Shown one piece after another: positions 7,367 to 16,663 of a stretch of 62,682 nucleotides of DNA; the stretch's first letter is position 1, and each line of letters opens with the position of its first letter. The DNA lies in NCBI GenBank assembly GCA_902749685.1, contig CACVKW010001256.1, forward strand, positions 1 through 62,682. Direction: 5' to 3'. A program made the translations under genes and the position numbers. The notes beneath the pieces were generated by a model. It worked only from the letters and a program-made list of their open reading frames with translations, did not search any database and was not told the DNA's origin. Source of the stretch: Olavius sp. associated proteobacterium Delta 1 (GTDB lineage: Bacteria > Desulfobacterota > Desulfobacteria > Desulfobacterales > JAFDCJ01).

Positions 7367-9619
7367 TTAGGGTTTTAGATTCTGCATGAAGGCCAGGTCC
7401 TGTCGGCTTCGCTCGGCCATGCGGGTTTCCACCTCTTCTTTACCGAGCCCCATCAGAATCTTGTAAGCATTGTATTTGGTTTTGCAAAAATATATATCAA
7501 ACGGCCGCTTCTTTTCATTGTCCCTGAATATTCGGATGCCGGGTATTTCATCTTTTTGAATATACTCATTGTCCGCATTTATCAGCAGCGGTTCGACGTC
7601 GTATTTGTTCAGCCAGGGGATGCAGGCCCCTTCCATTCCCAAAACCGGATCCATAATGGATCGAATCTTTTCAGTCACGCCGCCTACGGCCAGAATTATA
7701 TCACCGGTCAATGAGCCGGTAATGCCGAAACGCTGATTCACCGGTTGTTTGATGTAATCCGATACCAGGGCAATGTCCATGGCCACCGAAGCACTGTCGC
7801 CTTCAACGCCTCCGTGCGCCTGAATATATTCCACATACATCTCATACCCGACATATGGCGCTCCGATATTGGTCAGCACCTTTTTGATGGAGGCTCTGAC
7901 GTTTTGGGCGGCGGCCTTGGCAATGTCACCGATCTTGCCGGGTGCCACCACAGTATCGGCATTGCCGACATTGATCTGACAGTGAATCGGCAGCGGCTGA
8001 CCGTACATCTGCCCGCTGGATTTTGAGTGTATGACGGCCAGACCGACCACATATCCGATGGAATCAGTCATCGAGCTGATATATTTTTTTAGGTATCGTT
8101 TATGTTCGCCGATCTCCTTGGAAAATCCCCCTTCCAAACTCAAGTGCTCGGCCAGCGCCTTGCGCACATGCAGCGGTTCAACCAGCGGCGCGCTGTCCAA
8201 GACAGCTTCAAACTCAGCTGATTTTATAACCCCGTTGATCGGTCGCAATATACTGCTCAATTTTCCGTCCGAACTACGACAACGCAGTTCCTTGGCAATT
8301 TCCAGCACAGCGGCTTTTGAAAATTCACGCACGGTCAGCTTAAAATCCGGCGGCAGGCGTCGACCATAGATATGCTCACTGCGCTTCCTGACGCTTTCGT
8401 ATCCTTCTTTTTCAATAACCTCACCCCAGGCTTCTTTGAATTCCTCAGCAAGATTGTCGACTTCCTGTTTGACGTACTGGGCGATCTGCCTGACATTTTC
8501 CGGGGACTCGGGCACCGCACTTTCCATTTGGATGATTTCACCTTTATCTTCGATCCGGCTGAGAAAAGCGCCGTCGCCCTCTTCCTGCAGATATTGCAGG
8601 GTATCATGATTGCAGCAGGCCACTATAATGTTGTCGGCCTTTAAATGATTCTCCGACCGATCCGCCGCGCCGCTGCCGGTGCTCCGGCCGCCTTCGAGGA
8701 TATATTCTTTGTTTTGCATAATCTCCAGCAGATCCGCCATATAGCCGACTTTGATCAATGTTTTTAACTCATCAATATAGATGATCGGTGCTTTGGCATG
8801 CGCACCCAGGTATGCTCGTTTATGGCAGGGCGTCTGAAGATTTCCCGATTGATATGGGTCATGCCGGAAACCGCCCTTCATATTTCTGGCACTGGGCTCA
8901 GATACCCGCGACATCAGGTCCTTGTCCTTGCGCGGATCATACAAAACCTCCGGGACCATGTCCTGCAAGTGTTTGACATCGTTTTGGGTACCGCCATTGG
9001 ATTCGCGCTGGATTTTCTCCTGGGCCCGGTGATTGTTTTCCTGCATGTGCATAAAAATGGATCCCATTCCGGTAAGCCCGGCCGCTATAAACGCGGGCGG
9101 AAAATAGAATCCGGCAGCCACTCCCAGACAGGTCGCGCAGATCAACGCAATTTTAACCTTGCGGGCTGATTCAATCTGGTCGGTAAGATTGAATTCATCC
9201 AGGTTGTTTCTGGCAACTTCGATGGCCGATATGATATCCGACAACACCTTATCCGCCCTGGTAGGATTCTCATAGGCAAAGCGAATGTGATTGCGGTCCT
9301 TGCCCGGATACGCCACGATGGCTTCATTGGATTTCAGGTAATCGCCAATGGATATGTCCAACACCTCTTTGAACATGTTGGCCAGCATGGATTTTCCGGT
9401 CCCCGGCCGTCCCACCATCAATATGTGTCCTTTGTTCTGGGCAATTTTTCGGATGGCCCTTTTGGCACGCTCCTGGAAGATGACACAGTCAATGGGATCC
9501 TGGGGAAAATTTATTTGCGAGGTATCAGTAAAACTGCCAAGATTCGTTTCCAGACTGGCGGGATAATCCAGCAATTCTTTAATCCAAAGGTAGTCATTTT
9601 CTTTGTAATCATTAGGCAT
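7367..9619 (-). CDS. Membrane-anchored Lon protease, archaeal LonB type
   Basis: An ATP-dependent protease of 750 residues in which AAA and peptidase domains share one chain. Walker A is GRPGTGKS at about residues 70-77. Two membrane helices follow at about 157-192, inserted inside the AAA module as in archaeal LonB. Walker B is APIIYIDEL. The C-terminal peptidase has the Ser in EGDSAS (about 609) and the Lys in GGVTEKI (about 651), the usual 42-residue Ser-Lys dyad spacing. The N-terminal substrate domain of bacterial LonA is absent. I use the ATG at 9619 rather than 9703, because the extra 28 residues are not family-like. It overlaps the end of the upstream gene by 8 bases, so translation is probably coupled. 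Confidence 0.88.
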   Translation of the reverse strand: MPNDYKENDYLWIKELLDYPASLETNLGSFTDTSQINFPQDPIDCVIFQERAKRAIRKIAQNKGHILMVGRPGTGKSMLANMFKEVLDISIGDYLKSNEAIVAYPGKDRNHIRFAYENPTRADKVLSDIISAIEVARNNLDEFNLTDQIESARKVKIALICATCLGVAAGFYFPPAFIAAGLTGMGSIFMHMQENNHRAQEKIQRESNGGTQNDVKHLQDMVPEVLYDPRKDKDLMSRVSEPSARNMKGGFRHDPYQSGNLQTPCHKRAYLGAHAKAPIIYIDELKTLIKVGYMADLLEIMQNKEYILEGGRSTGSGAADRSENHLKADNIIVACCNHDTLQYLQEEGDGAFLSRIEDKGEIIQMESAVPESPENVRQIAQYVKQEVDNLAEEFKEAWGEVIEKEGYESVRKRSEHIYGRRLPPDFKLTVREFSKAAVLEIAKELRCRSSDGKLSSILRPINGVIKSAEFEAVLDSAPLVEPLHVRKALAEHLSLEGGFSKEIGEHKRYLKKYISSMTDSIGYVVGLAVIHSKSSGQMYGQPLPIHCQINVGNADTVVAPGKIGDIAKAAAQNVRASIKKVLTNIGAPYVGYEMYVEYIQAHGGVEGDSASVAMDIALVSDYIKQPVNQRFGITGSLTGDIILAVGGVTEKIRSIMDPVLGMEGACIPWLNKYDVEPLLINADNEYIQKDEIPGIRIFRDNEKKRPFDIYFCKTKYNAYKILMGLGKEEVETRMAERSRQDLAFMQNLKP

Positions 9620-10805
9620 TGTTATACCCGTTGATGGAATCCAGCAAATAAAACCGGCCGGAATCAGTGATAAAGCCGTGTTTCGCAACCGCGGCATATA
9701 CATCCGGCAAATTCTTGCGCAGCGGTTCCAGGGCTCTTAAATCATGCAAAACTGAAATGTGGGTGAACGTCCGATCGTCCTTGTCGTCGTCAGCGAGCAT
9801 ATAATTAAGCGATATTCCGATCTGCAGGTAGTTCAGGATCGGTTTAATCAAATTCCGGGAATTGGATCCCGTATTGTGTGTTTTGAGCACATCCTGGTAA
9901 ATTGCAGGAAGCGGTGACTTGGCATAATCGATTTCCAATTTTTTATTAAAAAATAGCTTGATCGGATTTGCCTCCCCGCCGGTACACAGTTCAAAGACTT
10001 TGCAAAGGCTGGGATTCGCTTTAAGCGACTGCTCGAGCAGAAACATGTGCTTTAGCAGATGGTTATCAGTTATGTAAAATTCGACTTGATTAAGACTCGT
10101 CAGCACACAGGCTTTGTGTTCTTTACCATTGTTATATGAAAAAAGGCGATAGGAGACGGCAGGGTTATAAGACTGAAAATCAAATCCGCGCAGCTCATAC
10201 AAACCCTCGGCGACATATGCTTTATTGAGAATGACGCCGACGTCTTTTGCGATAGATTTACCCAGGTATTTGATTTTTTCCTCGATGCTGCCCTGCAGCT
10301 TCAAATATGAATAATTGCCGCCGATATCTTCACAGATACCAACAATTTGAAAAATATTAGGCGGGTCCAACAGGTCCAATTTTTTCGAGAAGGAATCGTA
10401 GGATTTCAGCTGATCATAAATTTTATTTAAATGCACCTCAAGTTCGGAATCTTTCATGGAGGGTATGCGCATTTTATAGCGTGAAACGATCACCTCCGGC
10501 GACAGCGAGGGGTTTTGTTTTCGCTTTTTCAAAAAGGCTGGCAGGGTTTTATGAATCGATTTCCGAATTTTTTTAATTATTCCCTGCATATAATGAATCT
10601 CGCCGCCGATTAATTTCTTTTTGACTTCAATCGAATGCGGATTGAGCAGGTAGCGGCCGATATCGGAAATTTTATATTCCTTATAGGGTCCATCCACCTT
10701 TTCACCAATCACCCCGCTCAGGTCAATATCTGAAATACGGCCTTCGGAGATAACCCATATATCTTTGTTATTGTGCGATAAATTGCAATTGCAGGCGGTT
10801 GACAA
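9612..10805 (-). CDS. Unknown protein coupled to LonB
   Basis: A 397-residue protein that I do not recognise. It has no signal peptide or membrane helix. The N-terminus carries a CNCNLSH segment; a basic region rich in Lys (about 60-95, KKIRKSIHKTLPAFLKKRKQ) follows; the rest is mixed alpha/beta in composition. Its stop codon lies inside the start of lonB, which strongly suggests one mRNA and coupled translation. That makes a LonB adaptor, regulator or substrate conceivable, but nothing in the sequence proves it. Confidence 0.75.
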   Translation of the reverse strand: MSTACNCNLSHNNKDIWVISEGRISDIDLSGVIGEKVDGPYKEYKISDIGRYLLNPHSIEVKKKLIGGEIHYMQGIIKKIRKSIHKTLPAFLKKRKQNPSLSPEVIVSRYKMRIPSMKDSELEVHLNKIYDQLKSYDSFSKKLDLLDPPNIFQIVGICEDIGGNYSYLKLQGSIEEKIKYLGKSIAKDVGVILNKAYVAEGLYELRGFDFQSYNPAVSYRLFSYNNGKEHKACVLTSLNQVEFYITDNHLLKHMFLLEQSLKANPSLCKVFELCTGGEANPIKLFFNKKLEIDYAKSPLPAIYQDVLKTHNTGSNSRNLIKPILNYLQIGISLNYMLADDDKDDRTFTHISVLHDLRALEPLRKNLPDVYAAVAKHGFITDSGRFYLLDSINGYNNA

Positions 10806-11081
10806 TGCTGATTATCCTTTATGTCGGGTTTACAAAATATTTCGATGATGTATCAAAGCAGCTGAATCGATCAATGGGCCCACCGCAGCAAACAGGCGCA
10901 TGGCGATCCCGTATGCGGCGGGTTGAGCTGTATATTGTATATTCTATATCGGTACTTTTTAGATATTCTTGATAAAAGAAGCGGGTGCGTTATTTAAATT
11001 GAAATACAATCTGAAACTGTGTTAATTAATCCGCGGTTGGCATAAACCAAGTATAAACGATTCCAATATGGAGAAGGGAAA

Positions 11082-12344
11082 ATGGCCGAAATCAATCCAT
11101 TTAGAGCCTGGCGATATAACGAAACGCTGATGAAAAACATCAGCGATTTGACGTCTCCACTTTTTGATGTGGCTTCCGAAAAACAGAAGGCCGCCCTTTA
11201 CGGCAATCCTTTCAACAGCATCCATCTTTCGATTCCCTGCGGTGAGCGCCCTTCGGAGAATGCGGCCAGGATTTTACAACAATGGCGGGATGAGGGCCGC
11301 ATCCAACACGATTCCGAACCCGCAGTTTATGTTTATTATCAGTATTTTCGATTGCCGGGCGACCCCAAACAATATTGCCGCAAAGGTTTTATTTGTAAAA
11401 TCAGAATTTATGACTGGGATGAAAATGTTATTTTGCGGCATGAAAATACCATGCCCCGATCCGTCAACGAGCAGGTGGCATTACTGGCCGCAACCCGGTT
11501 GAACGTAAGCCCCACCCATGGTCTCTATACGGACAAAAACTTTGAACTCGAAACTGACATGGATCAAAGCATGCAGCGACCTATCTGCCAAACCGAAAGC
11601 TACCAGGGCACATGTGATGTGTTAAGTGTCATCCGCGCGCCTCGAATCATCGAACACTTTGTAAACCTGATGGCTCACAAACAGGTGATTATTGCTGACG
11701 GTCACCATCGATATGCCGGATCGTTGGCTTACATGAAACAGCAGAGGGCGGCTAATCCGGCTCATACCGGCCAGGAGCGCTATAATTATCATTTAATGTG
11801 GCTGACCAACACGGAAACTGAAGATTTGAGGATTTTGCCGACCCATCGCCTGATTAAAGGTATAGAAAAATTTGATGAAACTGCCATCATGCAAAAATTC
11901 GACCGCCATTTCACCGTCAAACCGGTGCCAAATCCCGACCACATGGATGAGATCATTGCCGGGAAAAAATGGACATTCGGCCTCATTTTCCAGGACAATG
12001 CCTATCAGGTCAGCCTGAAGCCTGAAGCCCACCGTGAAATGGAATGGAATTTCCCGGACAACATCAAAGCGCTGGACCTCACGGTATTGCACTATTTTAT
12101 AATTCAGAAAATTATAGGCATAACGGGCAAGGATCAAAGCGATTCTGATCGGATCGAATTTGAAAGAAGTTTTGCCGCCTGTCTGACGAAAGTGATCCGG
12201 GGAGCCTGCCAGCTGGCGTTGATTACCAATGAGGTGTCGATTGGCGATGTTAAAACCGTATGCCGCAGCGGCTGTACCCTGCCGCAAAAATCCACCTATT
12301 TTTGGCCCAAAGTGATCTGTGGATTTGTCTTTAGCTCTCTTTAA
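11082..12344 (+). CDS. DUF1015 family protein
   Basis: A 420-residue protein of the DUF1015 family. Characteristic blocks are the N-terminal NPFRAWRYNE and SPLFDVASEKQ, the central IADGHHRYAGSLAYM, and the C-terminal LPQKSTYFWPKVICG. The family is found in many anaerobes, often next to serine or phosphoglycerate genes, and is thought to be an enzyme (a kinase-like role has been proposed for some members), but I would not assign a reaction. The end is slightly extended relative to the usual PQKSTYF-PK terminus. The preceding 276 bases hold no gene. Confidence 0.85.
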   Translation: MAEINPFRAWRYNETLMKNISDLTSPLFDVASEKQKAALYGNPFNSIHLSIPCGERPSENAARILQQWRDEGRIQHDSEPAVYVYYQYFRLPGDPKQYCRKGFICKIRIYDWDENVILRHENTMPRSVNEQVALLAATRLNVSPTHGLYTDKNFELETDMDQSMQRPICQTESYQGTCDVLSVIRAPRIIEHFVNLMAHKQVIIADGHHRYAGSLAYMKQQRAANPAHTGQERYNYHLMWLTNTETEDLRILPTHRLIKGIEKFDETAIMQKFDRHFTVKPVPNPDHMDEIIAGKKWTFGLIFQDNAYQVSLKPEAHREMEWNFPDNIKALDLTVLHYFIIQKIIGITGKDQSDSDRIEFERSFAACLTKVIRGACQLALITNEVSIGDVKTVCRSGCTLPQKSTYFWPKVICGFVFSSL

Positions 12345-12532
12345 TTCATTGCGGACGGCCGATGCCCCCGTTCGGCGGTATCATGGGCGGATTTATTAGA
12401 ATCTTATATATAAAGTTTTTGCCCTCCAGAGTCGGGAACAAAGGAATAAGTCTTATTTGATCGAAACAGCATGAAAAAAATTGGTAATATTATTAGCGTC
12501 CGGCCGTTCATGTTGGGCAAATATGGCTCCGC

Positions 12533-13378
12533 TTAACTGTGAGCCATGACCTGCGAGTCTTCCAGCATGATCTCCATCTGCGCCAGGTCCACCTCGGATA
12601 TGTGCAATGACTCGGCTTCGGCTGTCGCCACCAGGACCAGCGCCGGGTCTTCAACCATGCCGATTCCCAGTTTCAGACAGGCTTTGTCGGCCAGCCTCAC
12701 CAAAATTTGCAGCATGTCCTTAGAATCAAATTCCTCGCTGTGATGATCCCGCACAATGTTACAGTATTTTTCCGGCAGATTCCAGTGCACCATCAGCGAG
12801 TACCCATGGTTGGCATGCAGGCTGTTCATGGCCTCGAGCAGCAGGGCATTGGAGGGCTGAATGTCAAGATCATCTGAATGCTTGAGATCATCGATGACGG
12901 TTAAAATGAATAGCTTGCCGACATCGTGCAGCAGACCGCCAAAAAAGGCCTCATGCGCCAGACCGTTCAGACCGCACTTTTTGGCCAGCCAGTTTGATCC
13001 CATGGCGCAGCCAAGTGAATGTCGCCAGAGTGTGCGCATAATGTCATGCACAAAGGGATCTTTGGAGCGAAAATTATTTTCATGGGTAACCAGCATCACA
13101 ATATTGGAAACCTCATTGATTCCAAGACGCACAATCGCATTGCGCACCGTGGCAACCTGGTTCAGGCCTTTGTAGAATGAGGAGTTTGAAACACTCAGCA
13201 CCTTTGCCGTCAGCGACTGATCACTGACAATCAGCCTCTCAACCAGGCGAAGGTCCGGTTCTTTTTTGGCAATTTCCTGCTGGATTCTCAAGGCCGTGGC
13301 ATCAAACACGGGAAGCCGGGTGTTGCTGGATGCCAACTGCTCGTCGATGATTTCGATAAAAGATTCCTGCTGATCCAT
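12533..13378 (-). CDS. HDOD domain signalling protein
   Basis: A 281-residue single-domain HDOD protein. The domain covers roughly residues 15-215: LPVFDATALRIQQEIAKKEPDL, then KVLSVSNSSFY, then AIVRLGINEVSNIV, then HSLGCAMGSNWLA and FFGGLLHDVGKL. It keeps an HDVGK motif reminiscent of HD-GYP, but lacks the full set of metal-binding residues expected of a phosphodiesterase. Its start is 2 bases from the stop of the upstream ATPase gene, so the two form an operon, suggesting a role in surface motility or adhesion signalling. Confidence 0.88.
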   Translation of the reverse strand: MDQQESFIEIIDEQLASSNTRLPVFDATALRIQQEIAKKEPDLRLVERLIVSDQSLTAKVLSVSNSSFYKGLNQVATVRNAIVRLGINEVSNIVMLVTHENNFRSKDPFVHDIMRTLWRHSLGCAMGSNWLAKKCGLNGLAHEAFFGGLLHDVGKLFILTVIDDLKHSDDLDIQPSNALLLEAMNSLHANHGYSLMVHWNLPEKYCNIVRDHHSEEFDSKDMLQILVRLADKACLKLGIGMVEDPALVLVATAEAESLHISEVDLAQMEIMLEDSQVMAHS

Positions 13379-13380
13379 AA

Positions 13381-15285
13381 TTATCCTTCCAATAAGCGCC
13401 GCAGTTCCGGCAGGGCTCTGGGTTTCTGCAAACGCGGCAGACTGCGAAGTATTTCATCAATGGTCGTTAAACCGGCAGCCGCCTTGACGATGCCATCTTC
13501 CAGCAGTGTCACAAGACCGGTGGATTCAATGCTGATGAGTCGAATTTCCTGGCTGGTTTTTTGATCGATAATTGCATTGCGAACCTGTTCGTCCAGAATG
13601 AGCAGTTCAAATATACCGATGCGTCCGCTGTAACCCGTGTACTGACATTGGCCGCAACCGTGCCCTTTGCGAAATGCCGCCCCTGTGATATCTCCGGGTG
13701 CGTATCCGATTCGCTGCAGATCAGCCGGGCTCGGTTTGTAGGCCACCGCACAAATGGGGCAAATCTTCCTCAAAAGTCGCTGGGCCATGACGCTAACTAC
13801 GGTTGAGGATATTAAAAACGCTTCTATATTCATATTCAGCAGTCGAACCAGTCCACCGATACTGTCCTCGGTGTGGAAGGTTGTCAGCACCTTATGCCCC
13901 GTCAGAGCAGCCTGAACAGCAATTTCAGCCGAAAAATTATCGCGGATTTCTCCGATCACAATAACATCCGGATCCTGGCGCACAATATGACGCAGCGTTT
14001 CCTCGAAGGTCAGGTTGATTCGGGGATTGATGGAGCATTGCGCAATCCCCTCAATAATATACTCAACCGGCTCCTCGGCCGTTATTATGCTGGTTTCGGG
14101 TGTATTGATATGGTTTATGCAGCTGTAGACGGTGGTGGTTTTCCCCGACCCGGTGGGTCCGGTAATGAGAATGACACCGCTGGGCATATAAAGCGCATCC
14201 TCTTTGAAGCGATCCTCCATCCTCTGGGATAATCCGACATCTTCAATATTGATCAGCACCCCTTTACGGTTTAACAACCGCATGACGATCTTTTCACCGT
14301 GCACGGTCACGTAAAAAGAAACCCGCAGATCAACCTGTCCCCCGGGATAATCAAAATAAAAGCGCCCTCCCTGATGTCGCCGCTTCTCGGTGATATCCAC
14401 GTCACACAGGACTTTGACGCGATTGGTGAGCGCCGGCAGAATATTTATCTGAAATTCCTGGAATTTAATTAAGACGCCATCCTGTCGAAAACGGACGCGC
14501 ATAGTTTCTTTCATGGGTTCGATATGAATGTCGCTGGCATCCCGTTCAATTGCCGCCAGCAGAAGGTCATCGACCAGTTTGATGATTGAGTTTTCATCCG
14601 ACGGTGAGATCTTCTGTCGCGAAGCACCGGTCAGACACCTTCTAACCGCCCGTTTAATTGAGCTTTTACGCGCAATACCCGCGATGAACTTATCCCCGAA
14701 TACCTGCTTGACGGCCTCGAGATCATTACGGTCCAAAGGATCGGCAAAAGCGATGACAAGGCCGCCGTCCTCCTTGTGTATCGGAATGACATCGTGCTTA
14801 TCGTACCATCTGGAATTAACTTTGCTGAAAAGTTCCGGGTCTATTTCACTGAACTCAGGTTCAAGCTGCGGAAAACCCATTTGCAACGACAGAACTTCAA
14901 TTAAAGAGTGTTCATCGATCAGGCGACGGTCCAGCAGAATTTCACCAAGCTTTTTGTGGTTTATATCTTCACTTTGAATCTTTAAGGCGCGCTGAACATC
15001 TTCAAATGGAATGTATCCCAGCTCAACCAGGAGGCTGCCGATACACATCGGCACCCGGCTATGTCGCACCGTATCTTTAATTTTGTCGTCGTCGATATAA
15101 TTGAGCTCTTTCAGGACCTCCAACATCGGCCGGGGCGTTTCTATCTTGGAAAGCACGCGCGCGGCATAGTCAACCTGCTTGTCAGTTAACATTTTTTCCC
15201 GCAAAAGCAGCTCCACGATTTGACTACTTCGACCGACATCTTCCGGCAGCGGGAATTCATTTGGTGCTGAAACTATTGAATCCAT
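13381..15285 (-). CDS. GspE/PilB-type secretion ATPase
   Basis: A 634-residue hexameric AAA-like ATPase of type II secretion/type IV pilus systems. The N-terminus has two MshEN-like repeats (about residues 35-150), known in relatives to bind cyclic di-GMP. Walker A is GPTGSGKTTT, the Asp box has EEPVEYIIEGIAQ, Walker B is VIVIGEIRD, and a zinc-binding tetracysteine CPIC-X29-CGQC follows. All key elements are present, so it should be active. No pilin, platform protein or secretin gene is nearby; only an HDOD gene is coupled, so it may serve a machine encoded elsewhere or act in regulation. Confidence 0.88.
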   Translation of the reverse strand: MDSIVSAPNEFPLPEDVGRSSQIVELLLREKMLTDKQVDYAARVLSKIETPRPMLEVLKELNYIDDDKIKDTVRHSRVPMCIGSLLVELGYIPFEDVQRALKIQSEDINHKKLGEILLDRRLIDEHSLIEVLSLQMGFPQLEPEFSEIDPELFSKVNSRWYDKHDVIPIHKEDGGLVIAFADPLDRNDLEAVKQVFGDKFIAGIARKSSIKRAVRRCLTGASRQKISPSDENSIIKLVDDLLLAAIERDASDIHIEPMKETMRVRFRQDGVLIKFQEFQINILPALTNRVKVLCDVDITEKRRHQGGRFYFDYPGGQVDLRVSFYVTVHGEKIVMRLLNRKGVLINIEDVGLSQRMEDRFKEDALYMPSGVILITGPTGSGKTTTVYSCINHINTPETSIITAEEPVEYIIEGIAQCSINPRINLTFEETLRHIVRQDPDVIVIGEIRDNFSAEIAVQAALTGHKVLTTFHTEDSIGGLVRLLNMNIEAFLISSTVVSVMAQRLLRKICPICAVAYKPSPADLQRIGYAPGDITGAAFRKGHGCGQCQYTGYSGRIGIFELLILDEQVRNAIIDQKTSQEIRLISIESTGLVTLLEDGIVKAAAGLTTIDEILRSLPRLQKPRALPELRRLLEG

Positions 15286-15426
15286 TGGTCAACAACCTTT
15301 TAGGTTTGTATGCAAAGCAGCTGTAGGCACTGCCTAAATTTATAAGGATGATATCGACCATTTATAAGAATACTTTAGATCAAGCTGATTAGTTTCCATC
15401 CGTAAATGACAAATAGGGCATGACAC

Positions 15427-15870
15427 TTAGGGTGCGTCAGGAGCCCTTTGCGGATTATAAAACAACCGCACGGTATTTGCTTCAGGTGCTTTGACACTGA
15501 CCCGATCACCCGAGGCAAAAATCATATAGCCGAATAATTGGCCGCCCGGGCCACGGATTTCAAGAATATCATCTGGATCGAAGCGCGGATTAAGCCCCAA
15601 ACGGTTGAGGACTTCGGCAAGTTTATCCGCATCCTCAATCATGATCCAGTCACCGTGAACCGCCACGGTTTTATCATCACCGATGGGATCAAAAACCACA
15701 ATTCGGGTGCTGTAATAAATAAAGTATTTCTCCCAGCTGCCCTGCAATTGGGCAAGCGTCAGGCGGGTGGATTGGGAAGACGGTCTCCTGGTTTCGCCAT
15801 ATTGCGAGCGGCTCAGCAAAATCAGGACCAGCAAAATGGCGGCAGCTCTAATGTACGGGAGTCCGCTCAT
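15427..15870 (-). CDS. Unknown exported or anchored protein
   Basis: A 147-residue protein that I do not recognise. Residues 6-20 are a hydrophobic segment that could be an uncleaved anchor or signal, followed by a basic, Ser-rich stretch and then a compact beta-rich region (FIYYSTRIVVFDPIG, KTVAVHGDWIMI, ILEIRGPGGQLFGYMIF, RVSVKAPEANTVRLFYN). It starts 4 bases after the stop of the methyltransferase gene upstream, so they are probably cotranscribed. Confidence 0.65.
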   Translation of the reverse strand: MSGLPYIRAAAILLVLILLSRSQYGETRRPSSQSTRLTLAQLQGSWEKYFIYYSTRIVVFDPIGDDKTVAVHGDWIMIEDADKLAEVLNRLGLNPRFDPDDILEIRGPGGQLFGYMIFASGDRVSVKAPEANTVRLFYNPQRAPDAP

Positions 15871-15874
15871 AGAT

Positions 15875-16525
15875 TTAATTTTTGCGGGTCATTCGAAGCA
15901 GAAAAATAGCAATTTCTTCGGCGCCGGAACGCAATATTTTCTTTTGTACCCGGATATTAAACCAGGTTTCCATTTGTTGATAGAAATTCTTGCTGACCCT
16001 TCTCATCTCGCCGGCCAGAATCACTTCACCGTCAGGGTACAACAAGCTTTTAAACAGGTTTAACAACGGCTGCAAATCATCATTTTTATAGGTCACCTCG
16101 GAGGCGACAATATAATCAGCGGTATCCTTCAGCTGCGGACGATTCCAGTCCAGCTCCCGGACGGGCAATTGCGGGCAGCCATTGACGAGAGCATTGGCGC
16201 TTGCAAACTGGAGGGCATCGGGGTTGGATTCGGTTAGCGTAATGTTATGCCCGAAAGAGGCGGCAACGATACTTACCAATCCGGTTCCGGCACCGATTTC
16301 GATAATTTTATTGGTTGAGTCCACCGGCATCTGCGCGAGATAGCCGGCCAGCACCCAGGAAGCCGGCCAGATTTTGGCCCACAAGGGAAATTCAGTAAAA
16401 ACGTCCCGGGTATTGATAAATCTGGTCAAATCTTTGGGCAGCAGCACTTGAAATTTGCGCCCGTTGATCACCAGCTCACTGGTGGTGGTATCGTACGCCT
16501 TATGAAATGACTCCAGAGAAAACAT
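15875..16525 (-). CDS. Class I methyltransferase, METTL21-like
   Basis: A 216-residue SAM methyltransferase. The PLWAKIWPASWVLAGYL helix, motif I KIIEIGAGTGLVSIVA, the ESNPDAL acidic loop, and ASEVTYKNDDLQPL place it in the lysine/nicotinamide methyltransferase-like group (Methyltransf_16 clan), which in other organisms often modifies protein lysines. The WP..W and SEVTY motifs are intact. The start ATG is at 16525. The gene is followed at 4 bases by the unknown exported protein. Confidence 0.8.
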   Translation of the reverse strand: MFSLESFHKAYDTTTSELVINGRKFQVLLPKDLTRFINTRDVFTEFPLWAKIWPASWVLAGYLAQMPVDSTNKIIEIGAGTGLVSIVAASFGHNITLTESNPDALQFASANALVNGCPQLPVRELDWNRPQLKDTADYIVASEVTYKNDDLQPLLNLFKSLLYPDGEVILAGEMRRVSKNFYQQMETWFNIRVQKKILRSGAEEIAIFLLRMTRKN

Positions 16526-16572
16526 TAGTCTGCCCTAATTTATATTAAGTTAAAATATCCTTCACCCGTAAC

Positions 16573-16663
16573 CGTCTGCCTTCTACTGTCAACCCTTTGC
16601 CTTAACCCCTGCGCCGTGCGCCTATGCCATGCGCCTGTCGGTTCATCCAGCATTCGGCATCTA
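16573..16663. repeat. Heptad tract (TGCGCC words)
   Basis: About thirteen 7-base units in constant phase fill the gap between two minus-strand genes, ending at the stop of cheR. Units such as CCTGCGC, CGTGCGC, CTATGCC and ATGCGCC share a G-C core. The same words, reverse-complemented, occur at 33402-33436. No opposing arm is visible locally. Confidence 0.6.
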
